From Methanoregula sp. (GTDB lineage: Archaea > Halobacteriota > Methanomicrobia > Methanomicrobiales > Methanospirillaceae): 9,810 nt of DNA. The stretch spans positions 4,779 through 14,588 of the forward strand of contig PMKW01000138.1 in the NCBI GenBank assembly GCA_003157895.1, given 5' to 3'. Within the stretch, counting starts at the first letter, position 1. Each line of letters starts with the position of its first letter. Shown piece by piece: positions 1 through 6,840 of this stretch. The notes beneath the pieces are model-generated. The model searched no databases. It was given only the letters and a program-made list of their open reading frames with translations, and had not been told where the DNA came from. The translations under genes and the position numbers were made by a program.

Positions 1-55
1 TTACGGGCCTGATCTCGCCGGGGTTCATGGGCTTGAATCCCCCGCCCCCGGGCAT
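1..55 (-). CDS. Probable 5' end of a gene leaving the left edge (unidentified)
   Basis: Reading leftward from an ATG at 55-53, the frame stays open to the window edge and gives MPGGGGFKPMNPGEIRPV. Almost every third codon position is G or C, as in the real genes here, which suggests coding sequence. The glycine-rich start followed by a charged stretch is not enough to name a family. No good Shine-Dalgarno lies upstream. An in-frame ATG at 85-83 would add ten residues (MLCGVILTKN) but also lacks a ribosome site. If real, this gene is divergent from the nuclease-like gene at 437. Only 18 codons are visible, so this is tentative. Confidence 0.4.
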   Translation of the reverse strand, partial: MPGGGGFKPMNPGEIRPV

Positions 56-436
56 GTTTTTGGTTAATATTACCCCGCATAACATTCTGCGGTCCATACG
101 CCGGCCACCCGGGCATACTGCAGGAAGCGGGTCTTTGAATTTTAAAGGGAAGGTACCGATCCGGCCTCAGTATCCGGAGCCTGCCTGTCAGAATCCCCGG
201 TACTTTTGTCCGGGTCATATCGTCAGATATTCTTTTTGAATTAACCATGATGTGTTCGCTGGTACGATGCTCCCGTTATCCTGCAGGCAGGAACCGGATA
301 CTCTCGTTTTTACCCGCCCCGGTATTCCGGTATGCAGATCCCCCCATCATATCTGTGGAGCGGTTGCACGGGGGTTCACCCGCCGGCATAAATCTCTTCA
401 TATCATTTTTTTAATCACGCATCACATCTCTAACCG
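56..436. other. Intergenic stretch, probably a divergent promoter region
   Basis: No convincing gene lies here. Short open frames on the plus strand (27-239 and 252-440) have no ribosome site and no recognisable protein. The stretch is less GC-rich near both ends. An A/T-rich tract at 400-416 (ATATCATTTTTTTAATC) sits 21-37 bases before the ATG at 437 and could be a TATA element for a leaderless or near-leaderless transcript. I see no tRNA, strong hairpin or repeat family. Confidence 0.5.
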
Positions 437-898
437 ATGAGTGATTTTGAACGGGAGATTGTCCACTGTCTGAACCGTTTTTTTAAAACCCGGCATATCC
501 CGGGGTTTGCCTACCGGCTCAGGCAGCACAAATTCACCTGCCCGTATGTGGACATCCTTGCCGACTCGCTCAACCCCTCCTATTACCTCTCGATCGAATG
601 CAAGTCCATCATTGACAAAAAACTCTACTTCTCCCAGCACTTCCCCGTGGGCAGGGACAAGGTCCACCCGGTGGAAGCTATCTCGTTTTTCCTGAAAAAG
701 ACCGGCCGCATCGGTTTTCTCGCATTAGAGTTCCGGCAGGGGCCGGGAAAGGCAGGCGAGGCGTTCCTGATCCCCTGGCCGTTGGTGGTCGGGCATTTCA
801 GGGAAAATACCGGGATCACCATTGAAGATGCCCGCTCCGGCATCGTTCTTGCGCGGTCAAAGGACGGCTACCTGCTCGAATCCCTGAATGCAAAGTAA
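437..898 (+). CDS. PD-(D/E)xK nuclease-like protein
   Basis: This is a 153-residue soluble protein. It carries a plausible PD-(D/E)xK nuclease core: Glu7 in the first helix, Asp39 in CPYVDILAD, and the E54-C55-K56 triad strand in YLSIECKS. That spacing resembles small archaeal Holliday-junction resolvases and restriction-endonuclease-like folds, in which the Asp and Glu bind Mg2+ and the Lys positions water. The C-terminal half (FLALEFRQGPGKAGEAFLIPWPLV) fits the later strands of such a fold. The assignment rests on the motif alone, and the substrate is unknown. It ends 32 bases before the marker-9 gene on the same strand and may share its transcript. No Shine-Dalgarno precedes the ATG, so translation may be leaderless from an A/T-rich promoter at about 400-416. 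Confidence 0.72.
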   Translation: MSDFEREIVHCLNRFFKTRHIPGFAYRLRQHKFTCPYVDILADSLNPSYYLSIECKSIIDKKLYFSQHFPVGRDKVHPVEAISFFLKKTGRIGFLALEFRQGPGKAGEAFLIPWPLVVGHFRENTGITIEDARSGIVLARSKDGYLLESLNAK

Positions 899-930
899 TT
901 TGATTGTGTACTGTGAACGGATATGAACAC

Positions 931-2046
931 ATGATGAACGCTTTTGAACGCTTCGGTCTCCTGATCAATGACCGGATCGTTAAGACGCCGGTTGGCATTG
1001 CATCCATGGCCGGGATCGTTGATGCTTCCTATGTGCTCGACCGTGCCGGAAACATCGGTTTTGCGTTCATCGGCGGATATTCCATAGATAAGCAGACCAT
1101 GGCCGCGGCAAAGGTCCTCGCTGCCGACGGGGACCGGAAAGAGTTCCTGTACGAGGACCCGGTGGAGGAACTTAAAACCCAGATCGCGCTTATGGAAAAG
1201 AGCGACGTGGTATTCGGCATCAACCTCCGCGGGAGTTCTCCGGAATCCTTCCGGTTCCTGGCAAAAGCCCTTGGTGATACGGTTGTCTACGAGATTGACG
1301 CCCACTGCCGGCAGCCGGCCATGGTCGCTGCCGGGTGCGGGGAATATTACCTCAGGAACCCGGATAAGCTTGTTGCTGCTGTCCGGGCGCTGAAAGCAGA
1401 GGGGGTCTGGGTCTCCGTAAAGATCCGTGTCGGCGTTGCCGACGATGACAGGGCGCTTGCCATATCCCTCTGGAAAGCCGGAGCAGATATCCTGCACATC
1501 GACCTCATGGATGCCGGGTCTGCAAAACTCCGGCAGATCCGGAACAGCTGTCCCCTGCTCATCATTGCCAACAACTCCATCACCAGTTTCGACCGCATGA
1601 AGGAGATGCTCCAGCACGGGGCCGATCTTGTCTCGCTTGCCCGCCAGTCCGATGAGCGGACCCTTTCCGGGCTGGATGCTGCGATCACCCGTTATGCTGA
1701 CGAAGAGGGCTGGTACAATTCACCAAAACAGCTCTGCCGCGGGGGTGATATACGGGCGCTTGCGTTCTGCTGCATGCCCGTCAAGGAATGCCCGCTCATC
1801 CCAACCCTTGAGCGCATCGGGATGCCACGTGAAGAGTATGTCCGTATGAAACTGGAATCTGTCAAAGGAACGCCGCTCGAACACGGGAGCCAGACCTGTT
1901 TTGGCAGCCTTACATGGTGCTGCAAGAACTCATCGCCCTGCATGTTCCGGAATATGACGTTAAAGCAGTATGATATCAGCACGAAAGAATATATGCGTCT
2001 GAAACACGAGCTCTCAGAAAAGATCATGAGCCGTGTTTTTCCATGA
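931..2046 (+). CDS. Methanogenesis marker 9 protein: Dus-like TIM barrel plus eight-cysteine domain
   Basis: This is a 371-residue protein in two parts. Residues 3 to about 255 form a flavin-type TIM barrel of the tRNA-dihydrouridine-synthase/NifR3 superfamily. Visible landmarks are a Cys at 126 where Dus enzymes have their catalytic Cys (here DAHCRQP), VSVKIRVG with Lys164, IIANNSIT, and GADLVSLAR near the flavin-phosphate site. Residues about 265-371 match the methanogenesis marker domain 9: exactly eight cysteines (269, 280, 281, 287, 323, 330, 331, 337), with two WCC/FCC-x4-C type motifs (FCCMPVKEC and WCCKNSSPC). Such a domain may hold metal or an Fe-S cluster. The family is restricted to methanogens and its function is unknown. 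It need not modify tRNA. The frame is open from a TTG at 904; I prefer the ATG at 931 (934 is nearly equal), because family members begin close to the FERFGLLIN segment. Its stop overlaps the next start as ATGA. Confidence 0.88.
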   Translation: MMNAFERFGLLINDRIVKTPVGIASMAGIVDASYVLDRAGNIGFAFIGGYSIDKQTMAAAKVLAADGDRKEFLYEDPVEELKTQIALMEKSDVVFGINLRGSSPESFRFLAKALGDTVVYEIDAHCRQPAMVAAGCGEYYLRNPDKLVAAVRALKAEGVWVSVKIRVGVADDDRALAISLWKAGADILHIDLMDAGSAKLRQIRNSCPLLIIANNSITSFDRMKEMLQHGADLVSLARQSDERTLSGLDAAITRYADEEGWYNSPKQLCRGGDIRALAFCCMPVKECPLIPTLERIGMPREEYVRMKLESVKGTPLEHGSQTCFGSLTWCCKNSSPCMFRNMTLKQYDISTKEYMRLKHELSEKIMSRVFP

Positions 2047-2864
2047 CCTGCCTTCGTATGAGCGCTGCCGAACGGGCACAGCTGGCGATGATGCTCGAAG
2101 TAACTGCCTACCCGAAGCCGGGGAACGTAGACCGCTGCCATGATTATCCTGAGACGCGCCTCGAGCACTTCCTCGCATCCACGATCTTTGCACGGCCGGC
2201 GCTCGAGGAGGCCGAACAGAGAAAAGGAAGGATCGGGGAGATCATCGGTCACGCAGTCCGCGACACCAACTGCCATAAGGGGGGCAATACCCATTTCGGT
2301 GCATTCATCCTGCTCATCCCCCTTGTTTACGGCAGGGACATCCCCGGGGCAATCGCGGCAGTGACCAAGACAGATACGTCCGATGCCGTTGCGTTCTACA
2401 AGGCCTTTGCCATGACCGCAGTCAGGATGAACGCGACCGATGAGCTTGACGTGAACGACCCCCACACCCTCACCCTGATCCGCGACCGGGATATGACACT
2501 CCTCGACATTATGCAGCATTCCGCTGCCCGTGATATGGTTGCCCGCGAGTTGGTGACCGGTTTTTTGCTCGTCCGACGCGGTGCCGATCTCTTAAAACAG
2601 CTCGGGCCCGGGCGGCAGTCCATCGCCGACACGTTCCTGACACTCCTTGCAACCGAGCCGGACACGTTCATCATCAAGAAGCATGGGTCTGATATAGCAC
2701 GGGAGACGATGCAAAAAGCCCGCGAAGTACTCGACGGCAAATTTCCGGTCCGGCAGTTTGATGAGGACTGCATCCGGCGGGACATCAACCCGGGCTCCAT
2801 CGCCGATATCACCATCGCGTCCATCTATATCGCGCTGGGGGAGGGCTGGTCATGGGACTCCTGA
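2043..2864 (+). CDS. Triphosphoribosyl-dephospho-CoA synthase-like protein (CitG/MdcB family)
   Basis: This is a 273-residue all-helical soluble protein of the CitG/MdcB family (COG1767). The family signatures are clear: AYPKPGNVDR at 22-31, GGNTHFGAFILL at 80-91, and the C-terminal NPGSIADITIASIYIA at 249-264. Bacterial CitG joins ATP and dephospho-CoA to make the prosthetic-group precursor of citrate or malonate lyase. No lyase genes are visible here, and archaeal relatives probably do a related nucleotide-transfer reaction on another substrate. Homologues sit in H4MPT-linked C1 gene clusters of methylotrophic bacteria (recalled, not checked), which points to cofactor synthesis. The ATG at 2043 overlaps the previous stop by four bases, the usual arrangement for coupled translation. 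An in-frame ATG at 2058 is the alternative. The 3' end overlaps the DUF447 gene by 13 bases. Confidence 0.85.
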   Translation: MTCLRMSAAERAQLAMMLEVTAYPKPGNVDRCHDYPETRLEHFLASTIFARPALEEAEQRKGRIGEIIGHAVRDTNCHKGGNTHFGAFILLIPLVYGRDIPGAIAAVTKTDTSDAVAFYKAFAMTAVRMNATDELDVNDPHTLTLIRDRDMTLLDIMQHSAARDMVARELVTGFLLVRRGADLLKQLGPGRQSIADTFLTLLATEPDTFIIKKHGSDIARETMQKAREVLDGKFPVRQFDEDCIRRDINPGSIADITIASIYIALGEGWSWDS

Positions 2865-3406
2865 TGAGCGGCATCAACGAAGTGATTGCCACCACCGCGT
2901 TCAACGCGGCCCCCATCGGCATCCATTACCGGGAAAAGAAATACCGTGCGTATCTGTTTCTCGGGAGCCACACGGCGCAGAATATTGCCCGGGACGGATG
3001 GGTTGTCGCCAATTTCATCCACGATCCGTTGGTGTACGTGAAGACCGCGTTTACGGACCTGCCAAAGGATCAGTTCATTGAAGAGCCGGTGGACAATAAG
3101 ACCATGCACCGCCTTGCCGGCGCGGATGGCTGGGCTGCATTCAGCGCAACAGTCGAGCACCGGACTGCCGAGACGATGACGGTCTTTCTGGACCTGGAGA
3201 AGGAACTTATTGAGCAGGTTGCGATTTACCCGGTCAACCGGGGCTTCAACAGCATCATCGAAGCGACCGTGCATGCAACGCGCTACAAGGTCACCCGCGA
3301 CCCCGATCTGAAAAAACATATCGAGTACCATGCGGGTATCGTGCGGAAGTGCGGCGGGAAGAAGGAACTCGAGGCGCTGGAGATGCTGAACGGGTATATC
3401 GGGTAA
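2852..3406 (+). CDS. DUF447 family protein, flavin-reductase-like split barrel
   Basis: This is a 184-residue protein of the DUF447 family (COG2457), found in archaea and in H4MPT-using methylotrophs. The N-terminal about 110 residues (INEVIATTAFNAAPIGIHYR, then LGSHTAQNIARDGWVVANF) look like an FMN-binding split barrel. The helical C-terminal part carries the conserved NRGFNSIIEATVHATRY at 129-145. The biochemical role is not established. Occurrence with tetrahydromethanopterin and methanofuran genes suggests a step in C1-carrier synthesis or use; this is inference. A strong ribosome site, GGGGGAGGG at 2837-2845, lies six bases before the ATG at 2852 and decides that start over the in-frame ATG at 2864. 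The gene overlaps the CitG-like gene by 13 bases and is followed at once by a hairpin. Confidence 0.86.
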   Translation: MGLLMSGINEVIATTAFNAAPIGIHYREKKYRAYLFLGSHTAQNIARDGWVVANFIHDPLVYVKTAFTDLPKDQFIEEPVDNKTMHRLAGADGWAAFSATVEHRTAETMTVFLDLEKELIEQVAIYPVNRGFNSIIEATVHATRYKVTRDPDLKKHIEYHAGIVRKCGGKKELEALEMLNGYIG

Positions 3407-3424
3407 ATTTTTTTACCCTCTCTT
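3401..3424 (+). terminator. Hairpin and pyrimidine tract ending the marker-9 operon
   Basis: GGGTAAATTTTTTTACCC at 3401-3418 is a perfect 7-bp stem with a four-T loop, followed by a pyrimidine-rich run (TCTCTTTTTC). The stem begins inside the last codons of the DUF447 gene and includes its TAA stop at 3404-3406. Archaea usually terminate at T-tracts, so the T-runs may matter more than the hairpin. The position between convergent genes suits a terminator. Confidence 0.6.
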
Positions 3425-3665
3425 TTTCATACGATACCGTTCCGACATCCATGCAGGGACACGGCGTGCTGAAGCTCCCTGCGATCACCGGAATATGCGC
3501 CGGGAGAGGACAATCCTGTGAGATGTCCTTATTCCATCAGCCGGTGCCGGATCCGGAGGATGTCCGGAAATGGGTGTCTGCCGGTATTACCGCGCGGGAT
3601 AACGGAAAAGGAAACTTTTGTATATACAGGTGTATTGCAGGATAAACCAGGAAAAAATAGGGCGA

Positions 3666-4610
3666 TCAGTTACCGGGGTTTATCGGATTCTGGTCAATCG
3701 GATTTACGATGGCGTACGTAAGAGGGATTTTTGCCAGAGTTACCCTGGTTGCAACCTTTACCGTGCAAGACCCTGCGCTGCAGGTACTGTATATACTGCA
3801 CGTATGCCCGCAGCTCCCGCAGTTGGATGGATCGGAAGCGAAGCTCATGCACGTGCCTTTGCAGCAGCCCAGAAGGGGGCCCGCCGGGCATTTCGTCCCG
3901 CACGCGCCACAGTTGTCACCGCTGGTGGTGAGGTTCACGCAAGTACTGCCGCAGTTTGTCAGCCCCAAAATCACGCAACTCACTGTCAGACCGCCGGGTT
4001 TGACCAGGGTCAGGCCGGTTCCTACGGAGGATGTGGTTGTCGAAGTCGTTGTCCCGGTTGTCACCGCGGTCGTTGTTACCGATGTCGTGGGAGCGGTGGT
4101 TGCCTCTGTTGCTGCATTCGTGCAGGTGGATGCACTGCATATCATACTGGCCGGGCACACGTTTCCGCACTGGCCGCAGTTGGCGGCGCTGGAGTTTAGT
4201 TCGTAACAGTTCCCGTCCGGGCATGGGCTCATGCCTTCAGGGCAGCCATTACCGGAGAATGTACCGGCAGGTGCAACAACGCAATGGTTGTTCTCTACGG
4301 TATACCCCATATTACAGTAGCACTGGCCGGCCTGGCAGAGTGCGTTTGCGGGACAGGCGTTCCCACAACCGCCGCAATTCGCTACATCGCTGCTGATATC
4401 GGCAGAGCAGGTAACCGATGCCTGCGTGCCCGCAGTACCCGGCTGGGACGTGGCAGCGGGTGATTCAGTGGAGGTCCCCGATATGGCAGGGGTGGTTCCC
4501 TGACCGGTAATTAACGGCGACGGAGAGGTGTTCTGAAAGGAGGCACAACCGGCAGTCATCATAATGAAGATGACAACAACACACAGTAAAGCAGAGCATG
4601 GGCGGAACAT
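3666..4610 (-). CDS. Cysteine-rich secreted lipoprotein with NCGxCGxxC repeats
   Basis: This is a 314-residue protein with a lipoprotein signal: a short N-terminus, a hydrophobic core (ALLCVVVIFIMM) and lipobox TAGC with Cys22, so it is probably anchored outside the membrane. A Ser/Thr/Pro-rich stretch follows (about 28-65). Four repeats of the form NCGxCGxxCP...C...C start at residues 78, 144, 233 and 263, with a fifth partial motif (LTNCGSTCVNL) before the third. A Thr-rich linker at about 165-199 separates the pairs. The mature part holds about 30 cysteines, implying a disulfide-rich or metal-binding surface protein. Repeats like this resemble Stig1-type modules known from plants and from bacterial secreted proteins. 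The ligand and function are unknown. The minus strand is supported by the signal peptide and the repeats; frames on the other strand are shadows. No Shine-Dalgarno precedes the ATG, so the leader may be very short. Confidence 0.85.
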   Translation of the reverse strand: MFRPCSALLCVVVIFIMMTAGCASFQNTSPSPLITGQGTTPAISGTSTESPAATSQPGTAGTQASVTCSADISSDVANCGGCGNACPANALCQAGQCYCNMGYTVENNHCVVAPAGTFSGNGCPEGMSPCPDGNCYELNSSAANCGQCGNVCPASMICSASTCTNAATEATTAPTTSVTTTAVTTGTTTSTTTSSVGTGLTLVKPGGLTVSCVILGLTNCGSTCVNLTTSGDNCGACGTKCPAGPLLGCCKGTCMSFASDPSNCGSCGHTCSIYSTCSAGSCTVKVATRVTLAKIPLTYAIVNPIDQNPINPGN

Positions 4611-4636
4611 AAGACAATCAAGTCATACATTTTTCA

Positions 4637-4655
4637 GAATATTAATGATATCGAT
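4637..4655 (-). promoter_or_regulatory. Candidate TATA region for the lipoprotein gene
   Basis: On the minus strand an A/T-rich element (CATTAATATTC, 4647-4637) lies about 32 bases upstream of the lipoprotein ATG at 4610. Archaeal transcription starts some 25 bases downstream of TATA, giving a leader of only a few bases, which agrees with the missing ribosome site. The assignment is based on position and composition only. Confidence 0.3.
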
Positions 4656-4788
4656 GTATTTTTCAAATCTGTCTGGTTCTGCCGGAAGAAACGCACCGGT
4701 ACACCTTATGGAAGGGGCATGCTAAAACCAAAGCCCTGCCAGGCCGGAATCCGGTTACCGAAAAAGCACCGGTGGCAAAAACCTTATT

Positions 4789-4826
4789 AAAAAAGTATAT
4801 TTCCGATTGCTGCGCAGGCTTGCGCA
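4789..4826 (-). terminator. Possible terminator after the small membrane protein gene
   Basis: TGCGCAGGCTTGCGCA at 4811-4826 forms a 6-bp stem with a four-base loop just beyond the stop of the gene at 4835. On the minus strand it is followed, after about 16 bases, by a run of six T (4794-4789) and then another T-run. It also separates this gene from the lipoprotein promoter. Confidence 0.35.
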
Positions 4827-4834
4827 CAGCACTG

Positions 4835-5287
4835 TTATTTCCACCCGAAAACGGGGAACATCGGTTTCATTGGATCGAATTCTTCACCCGATGCGGAGAG
4901 TACAGTGGATGAGGAGAACGATTGTCCCTTCTCGTTTGAGAATTCAATGACCGCCTTTACCTTATCAATCATGGAAGCAAGGGGGTATTCATGCGATTCG
5001 TCAACTGCGAGAGATTCAACATCATACTCGATATCCATGGGGATAAGAGCAACATGGATCCGGAGTGCCGGTGAATTTCCCGCATTGGTAAGTACGATCG
5101 CCTTTGCATCCTCCCGTAACCGGACATTGACCTGGGGCAAAAACGTGGTGTCCTGCATGATCATGAGGGACATGACGATGACGATAAGGATAATGAACGC
5201 GATCCCCGCAAGGTAGATGCTGACCAGGAAAAGGAGGAGCGTGACCAGTATCCCTGCTGCAATGACCGCGGTTGTTGTTTTATCCAT
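4835..5287 (-). CDS. Small membrane-anchored protein, family not recognised
   Basis: This protein has about 150 residues. A positively charged start (MDKTT) leads into two membrane helices at about 6-24 (AVIAAGILVTLLLFLVSI) and 27-44 (AGIAFIILIVIVMSLMIM). The remaining about 100 residues look soluble and mostly beta: KAIVLTNAGNSPALRIHVAL is typical of a sandwich-like domain, ending in FDPMKPMFPVFGWK. I do not recognise the family and assign no function. The frame also opens with a GTG at 5302, but its AGAGGGA ribosome site abuts that codon, so the ATG at 5287 is preferred; its 15-base spacing is long, so the start is uncertain. It lies 62 bases downstream of the deacetylase gene on the same strand and may be co-transcribed with it. 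Confidence 0.7.
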   Translation of the reverse strand: MDKTTTAVIAAGILVTLLLFLVSIYLAGIAFIILIVIVMSLMIMQDTTFLPQVNVRLREDAKAIVLTNAGNSPALRIHVALIPMDIEYDVESLAVDESHEYPLASMIDKVKAVIEFSNEKGQSFSSSTVLSASGEEFDPMKPMFPVFGWK

Positions 5288-5349
5288 AGGATTCTTTTGC
5301 ACTCCCTCTTTTTTTCCTTAACGGTTTGATGCCGGGGTGCCTGACTGTA

Positions 5350-6390
5350 TCAGGACAGGTTGTGGATCTTCCGGAGACGGGATACAAGGCCGATGGTTTT
5401 TTTGTCAGGTGTCCTGTTGCCACATGCAAACCTCATCCCGCCCAGTGCACCAAAAATGTTCTGCACGGCGATCCCATGCGATAGACCGTAGCCTCCTTCC
5501 AGCACGAGTGCAAGGGGCATGCCGGTAGCATCGAGGATAAGCCCGGTCAGGTACCCGAGATCTTCCGGCACCAGCTGCATATCGCCGACCGGGTCGTCGG
5601 ACAGGACGTCCTGCCCGGCAGATATGATGATAAGGTCGGGGTCCATACGGGCGATCGCCGGCAGGAACACTTCATGAAAAACAAGGGAGTAATCGGCGAT
5701 GGCGCTCTTCCGCGCGAGCGGGGCATTGATAGTGAACCCGGTACCGGGCCCGGTACCGGCCTCCTCGATATGGCCGGTATGGGGGAACGCGTCCTCCTGG
5801 TGCGTGGAGCAATACAGGACGCGGCCGTTGTTATAGAAGATATCCTGCGTGCCGTTGCCATGATGCACGTCCCAGTCAATGATGGCGACACGGTTGACCT
5901 GCAATAAGGCTTTTGCTGCGGCGATGGCAACGTTATTGATGAGGCAGAACCCCATTGCCCATGCCGCAGCAGCATGGTGGCCCGGCGGCCGGACCAGTGC
6001 AAAACAGCTCTCGCCACCGAGCGCCCGCTCCACTGCGGCGATGGCCGATCCCGCTGCATGCGTAGCCACATCGTACGAGTGGGGATTGATGTAGGTATTT
6101 TCATCGATATACCCGGAATGAAGCGGGCTCTGGATAAAAGTTCCACCGATGTACACGGAATCGCGGATAAAATCGTATTCCACGTTCCTTTCGCACTGCT
6201 GGCGGAGCCATTTCAGGTAACCCGGGTGGTGGATGCGCTCGATATCGGCGGGTAGGGCGGGAACGGGATCGTAGCGGGTGACATGCTCCGGCAGCCGTCC
6301 GATGATGCCGAGGAGCCGGTCCTGGCTCTCGACATGCCCCTCCCGATCATGCTGTTCGAAGATTGTGCCGGTAATAGCGGAATATTTCAT
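5350..6390 (-). CDS. Histone deacetylase family protein (AcuC/amidohydrolase type)
   Basis: This is a 346-residue Zn-dependent deacetylase of the arginase/deacetylase fold. Family signatures appear in order: GHVESQDRL near residue 18 (the HPExxxRL site), RPPGHHA at 134-140 with the His138/His139 relay pair, DWDVHHGNGTQ at 172-182 with metal ligands Asp174 and His176, SAGQD with the third ligand Asp261, and LEGGY with the catalytic-type Tyr301. All catalytic residues are present, so it should be active. Family substrates include acetyl-lysine on proteins and acetylated polyamines. Methanogens with histones or Alba could use it on chromatin, but the substrate cannot be read from sequence. GAGGG, five bases before the ATG at 6390-6388, fixes the start. 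The frame stays open upstream to 6729, but that part matches nothing and is probably non-coding. Confidence 0.93.
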   Translation of the reverse strand: MKYSAITGTIFEQHDREGHVESQDRLLGIIGRLPEHVTRYDPVPALPADIERIHHPGYLKWLRQQCERNVEYDFIRDSVYIGGTFIQSPLHSGYIDENTYINPHSYDVATHAAGSAIAAVERALGGESCFALVRPPGHHAAAAWAMGFCLINNVAIAAAKALLQVNRVAIIDWDVHHGNGTQDIFYNNGRVLYCSTHQEDAFPHTGHIEEAGTGPGTGFTINAPLARKSAIADYSLVFHEVFLPAIARMDPDLIIISAGQDVLSDDPVGDMQLVPEDLGYLTGLILDATGMPLALVLEGGYGLSHGIAVQNIFGALGGMRFACGNRTPDKKTIGLVSRLRKIHNLS

Positions 6391-6840
6391 CTGATCCCTC
6401 AGGAATAAAAACAGTATATGATATTTTCGGCCAACGGTTTTGAATATTATGGAGGGGGACGTCTTCCTGCTTCCCGGAGAACAGGAGAGACGGCACATTT
6501 CCAAAATCCCGCAGAACACCGGGTTTTTTATAACATTATCCGGTGAAAAAACCGCGTTGCGCGTCCGGCCGGTACCGGTCGGATCTGCACGCATAAAAAG
6601 AGCCGGAGTTATTCCCGGTACCGGCATTCCTGAGAAACCAGATGATACCCCATGAAAGTAAAAATGAACCGGTTGACGGAACACGGCCCCGCTTTTTTTA
6701 TTGAACGTTTTATACAGCCGGAATCGCAAACAATTCGAAAATTATTAATAACGTCGCAAAGGAATGTTACAATGCCCTATACACAAAAGTAGTATAAAAT
6801 GTTGCTGGTATAGGTGGATATTTCAGAGGTGTGTAAAAAA
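6391..6840. other. Divergent intergenic region between deacetylase and formate-channel genes
   Basis: About 450 bases hold no convincing gene. A 71-codon plus-strand frame (6440-6655) and the upstream extension of the deacetylase frame have no ribosome site or recognisable protein. The part near 6400-6430 is A/T-rich and may hold the deacetylase promoter (minus strand, CATATACTG about 30 bases before its ATG). GC-rich GGTACCGG words occur near 6572 and 6616. The part from 6690 to 6800 is strongly A/T-rich and fits the promoter of the transporter. The long spacing leaves room for a regulator site or small RNA, but I see no specific one. Confidence 0.5.
6736..6800 (+). promoter_or_regulatory. 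Candidate promoter of the formate/nitrite transporter gene
   Basis: Two BRE/TATA-like elements are present: CGAAAATTATTAATAA at 6736-6751, and CAAAAGTAGTATAAAAT at 6784-6800. The first would give a leader of about 70 bases. The second would start transcription near 6822, just before the ribosome site at 6826. Sequence alone does not decide between them. Confidence 0.35.

Noticed and set aside
868..1617. 249-codon minus-strand frame inside the marker-9 gene
   Set aside because: The plus-strand protein is clearly conserved; the long antisense frame reflects GC-rich codon use.
3349..3645. 98-codon plus-strand frame between the DUF447 and lipoprotein genes
   Set aside because: Its first part overlaps DUF447 out of frame. 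The remaining part from ATG 3451 (64 codons) has no ribosome site, mixed codon use and no recognisable motif.
4020..4130. Low-complexity GTTGT-rich stretch that could look like a tandem repeat
   Set aside because: It encodes the Thr-rich linker of the lipoprotein on the minus strand, so protein composition explains it.
3709..4206. 165-codon plus-strand frame opposite the lipoprotein
   Set aside because: The minus strand carries a lipobox and four regular Cys repeats; the opposite frame is a shadow of that repetitive composition.
6440..6655. 71-codon plus-strand frame in the divergent region
   Set aside because: It has a TTG start with no ribosome site and no recognisable protein.
6391..6729. 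Upstream extension of the deacetylase frame (113 codons)
   Set aside because: The ATG at 6390 has a good ribosome site and matches the family N-terminus; the upstream residues resemble nothing and the region probably holds the promoter.
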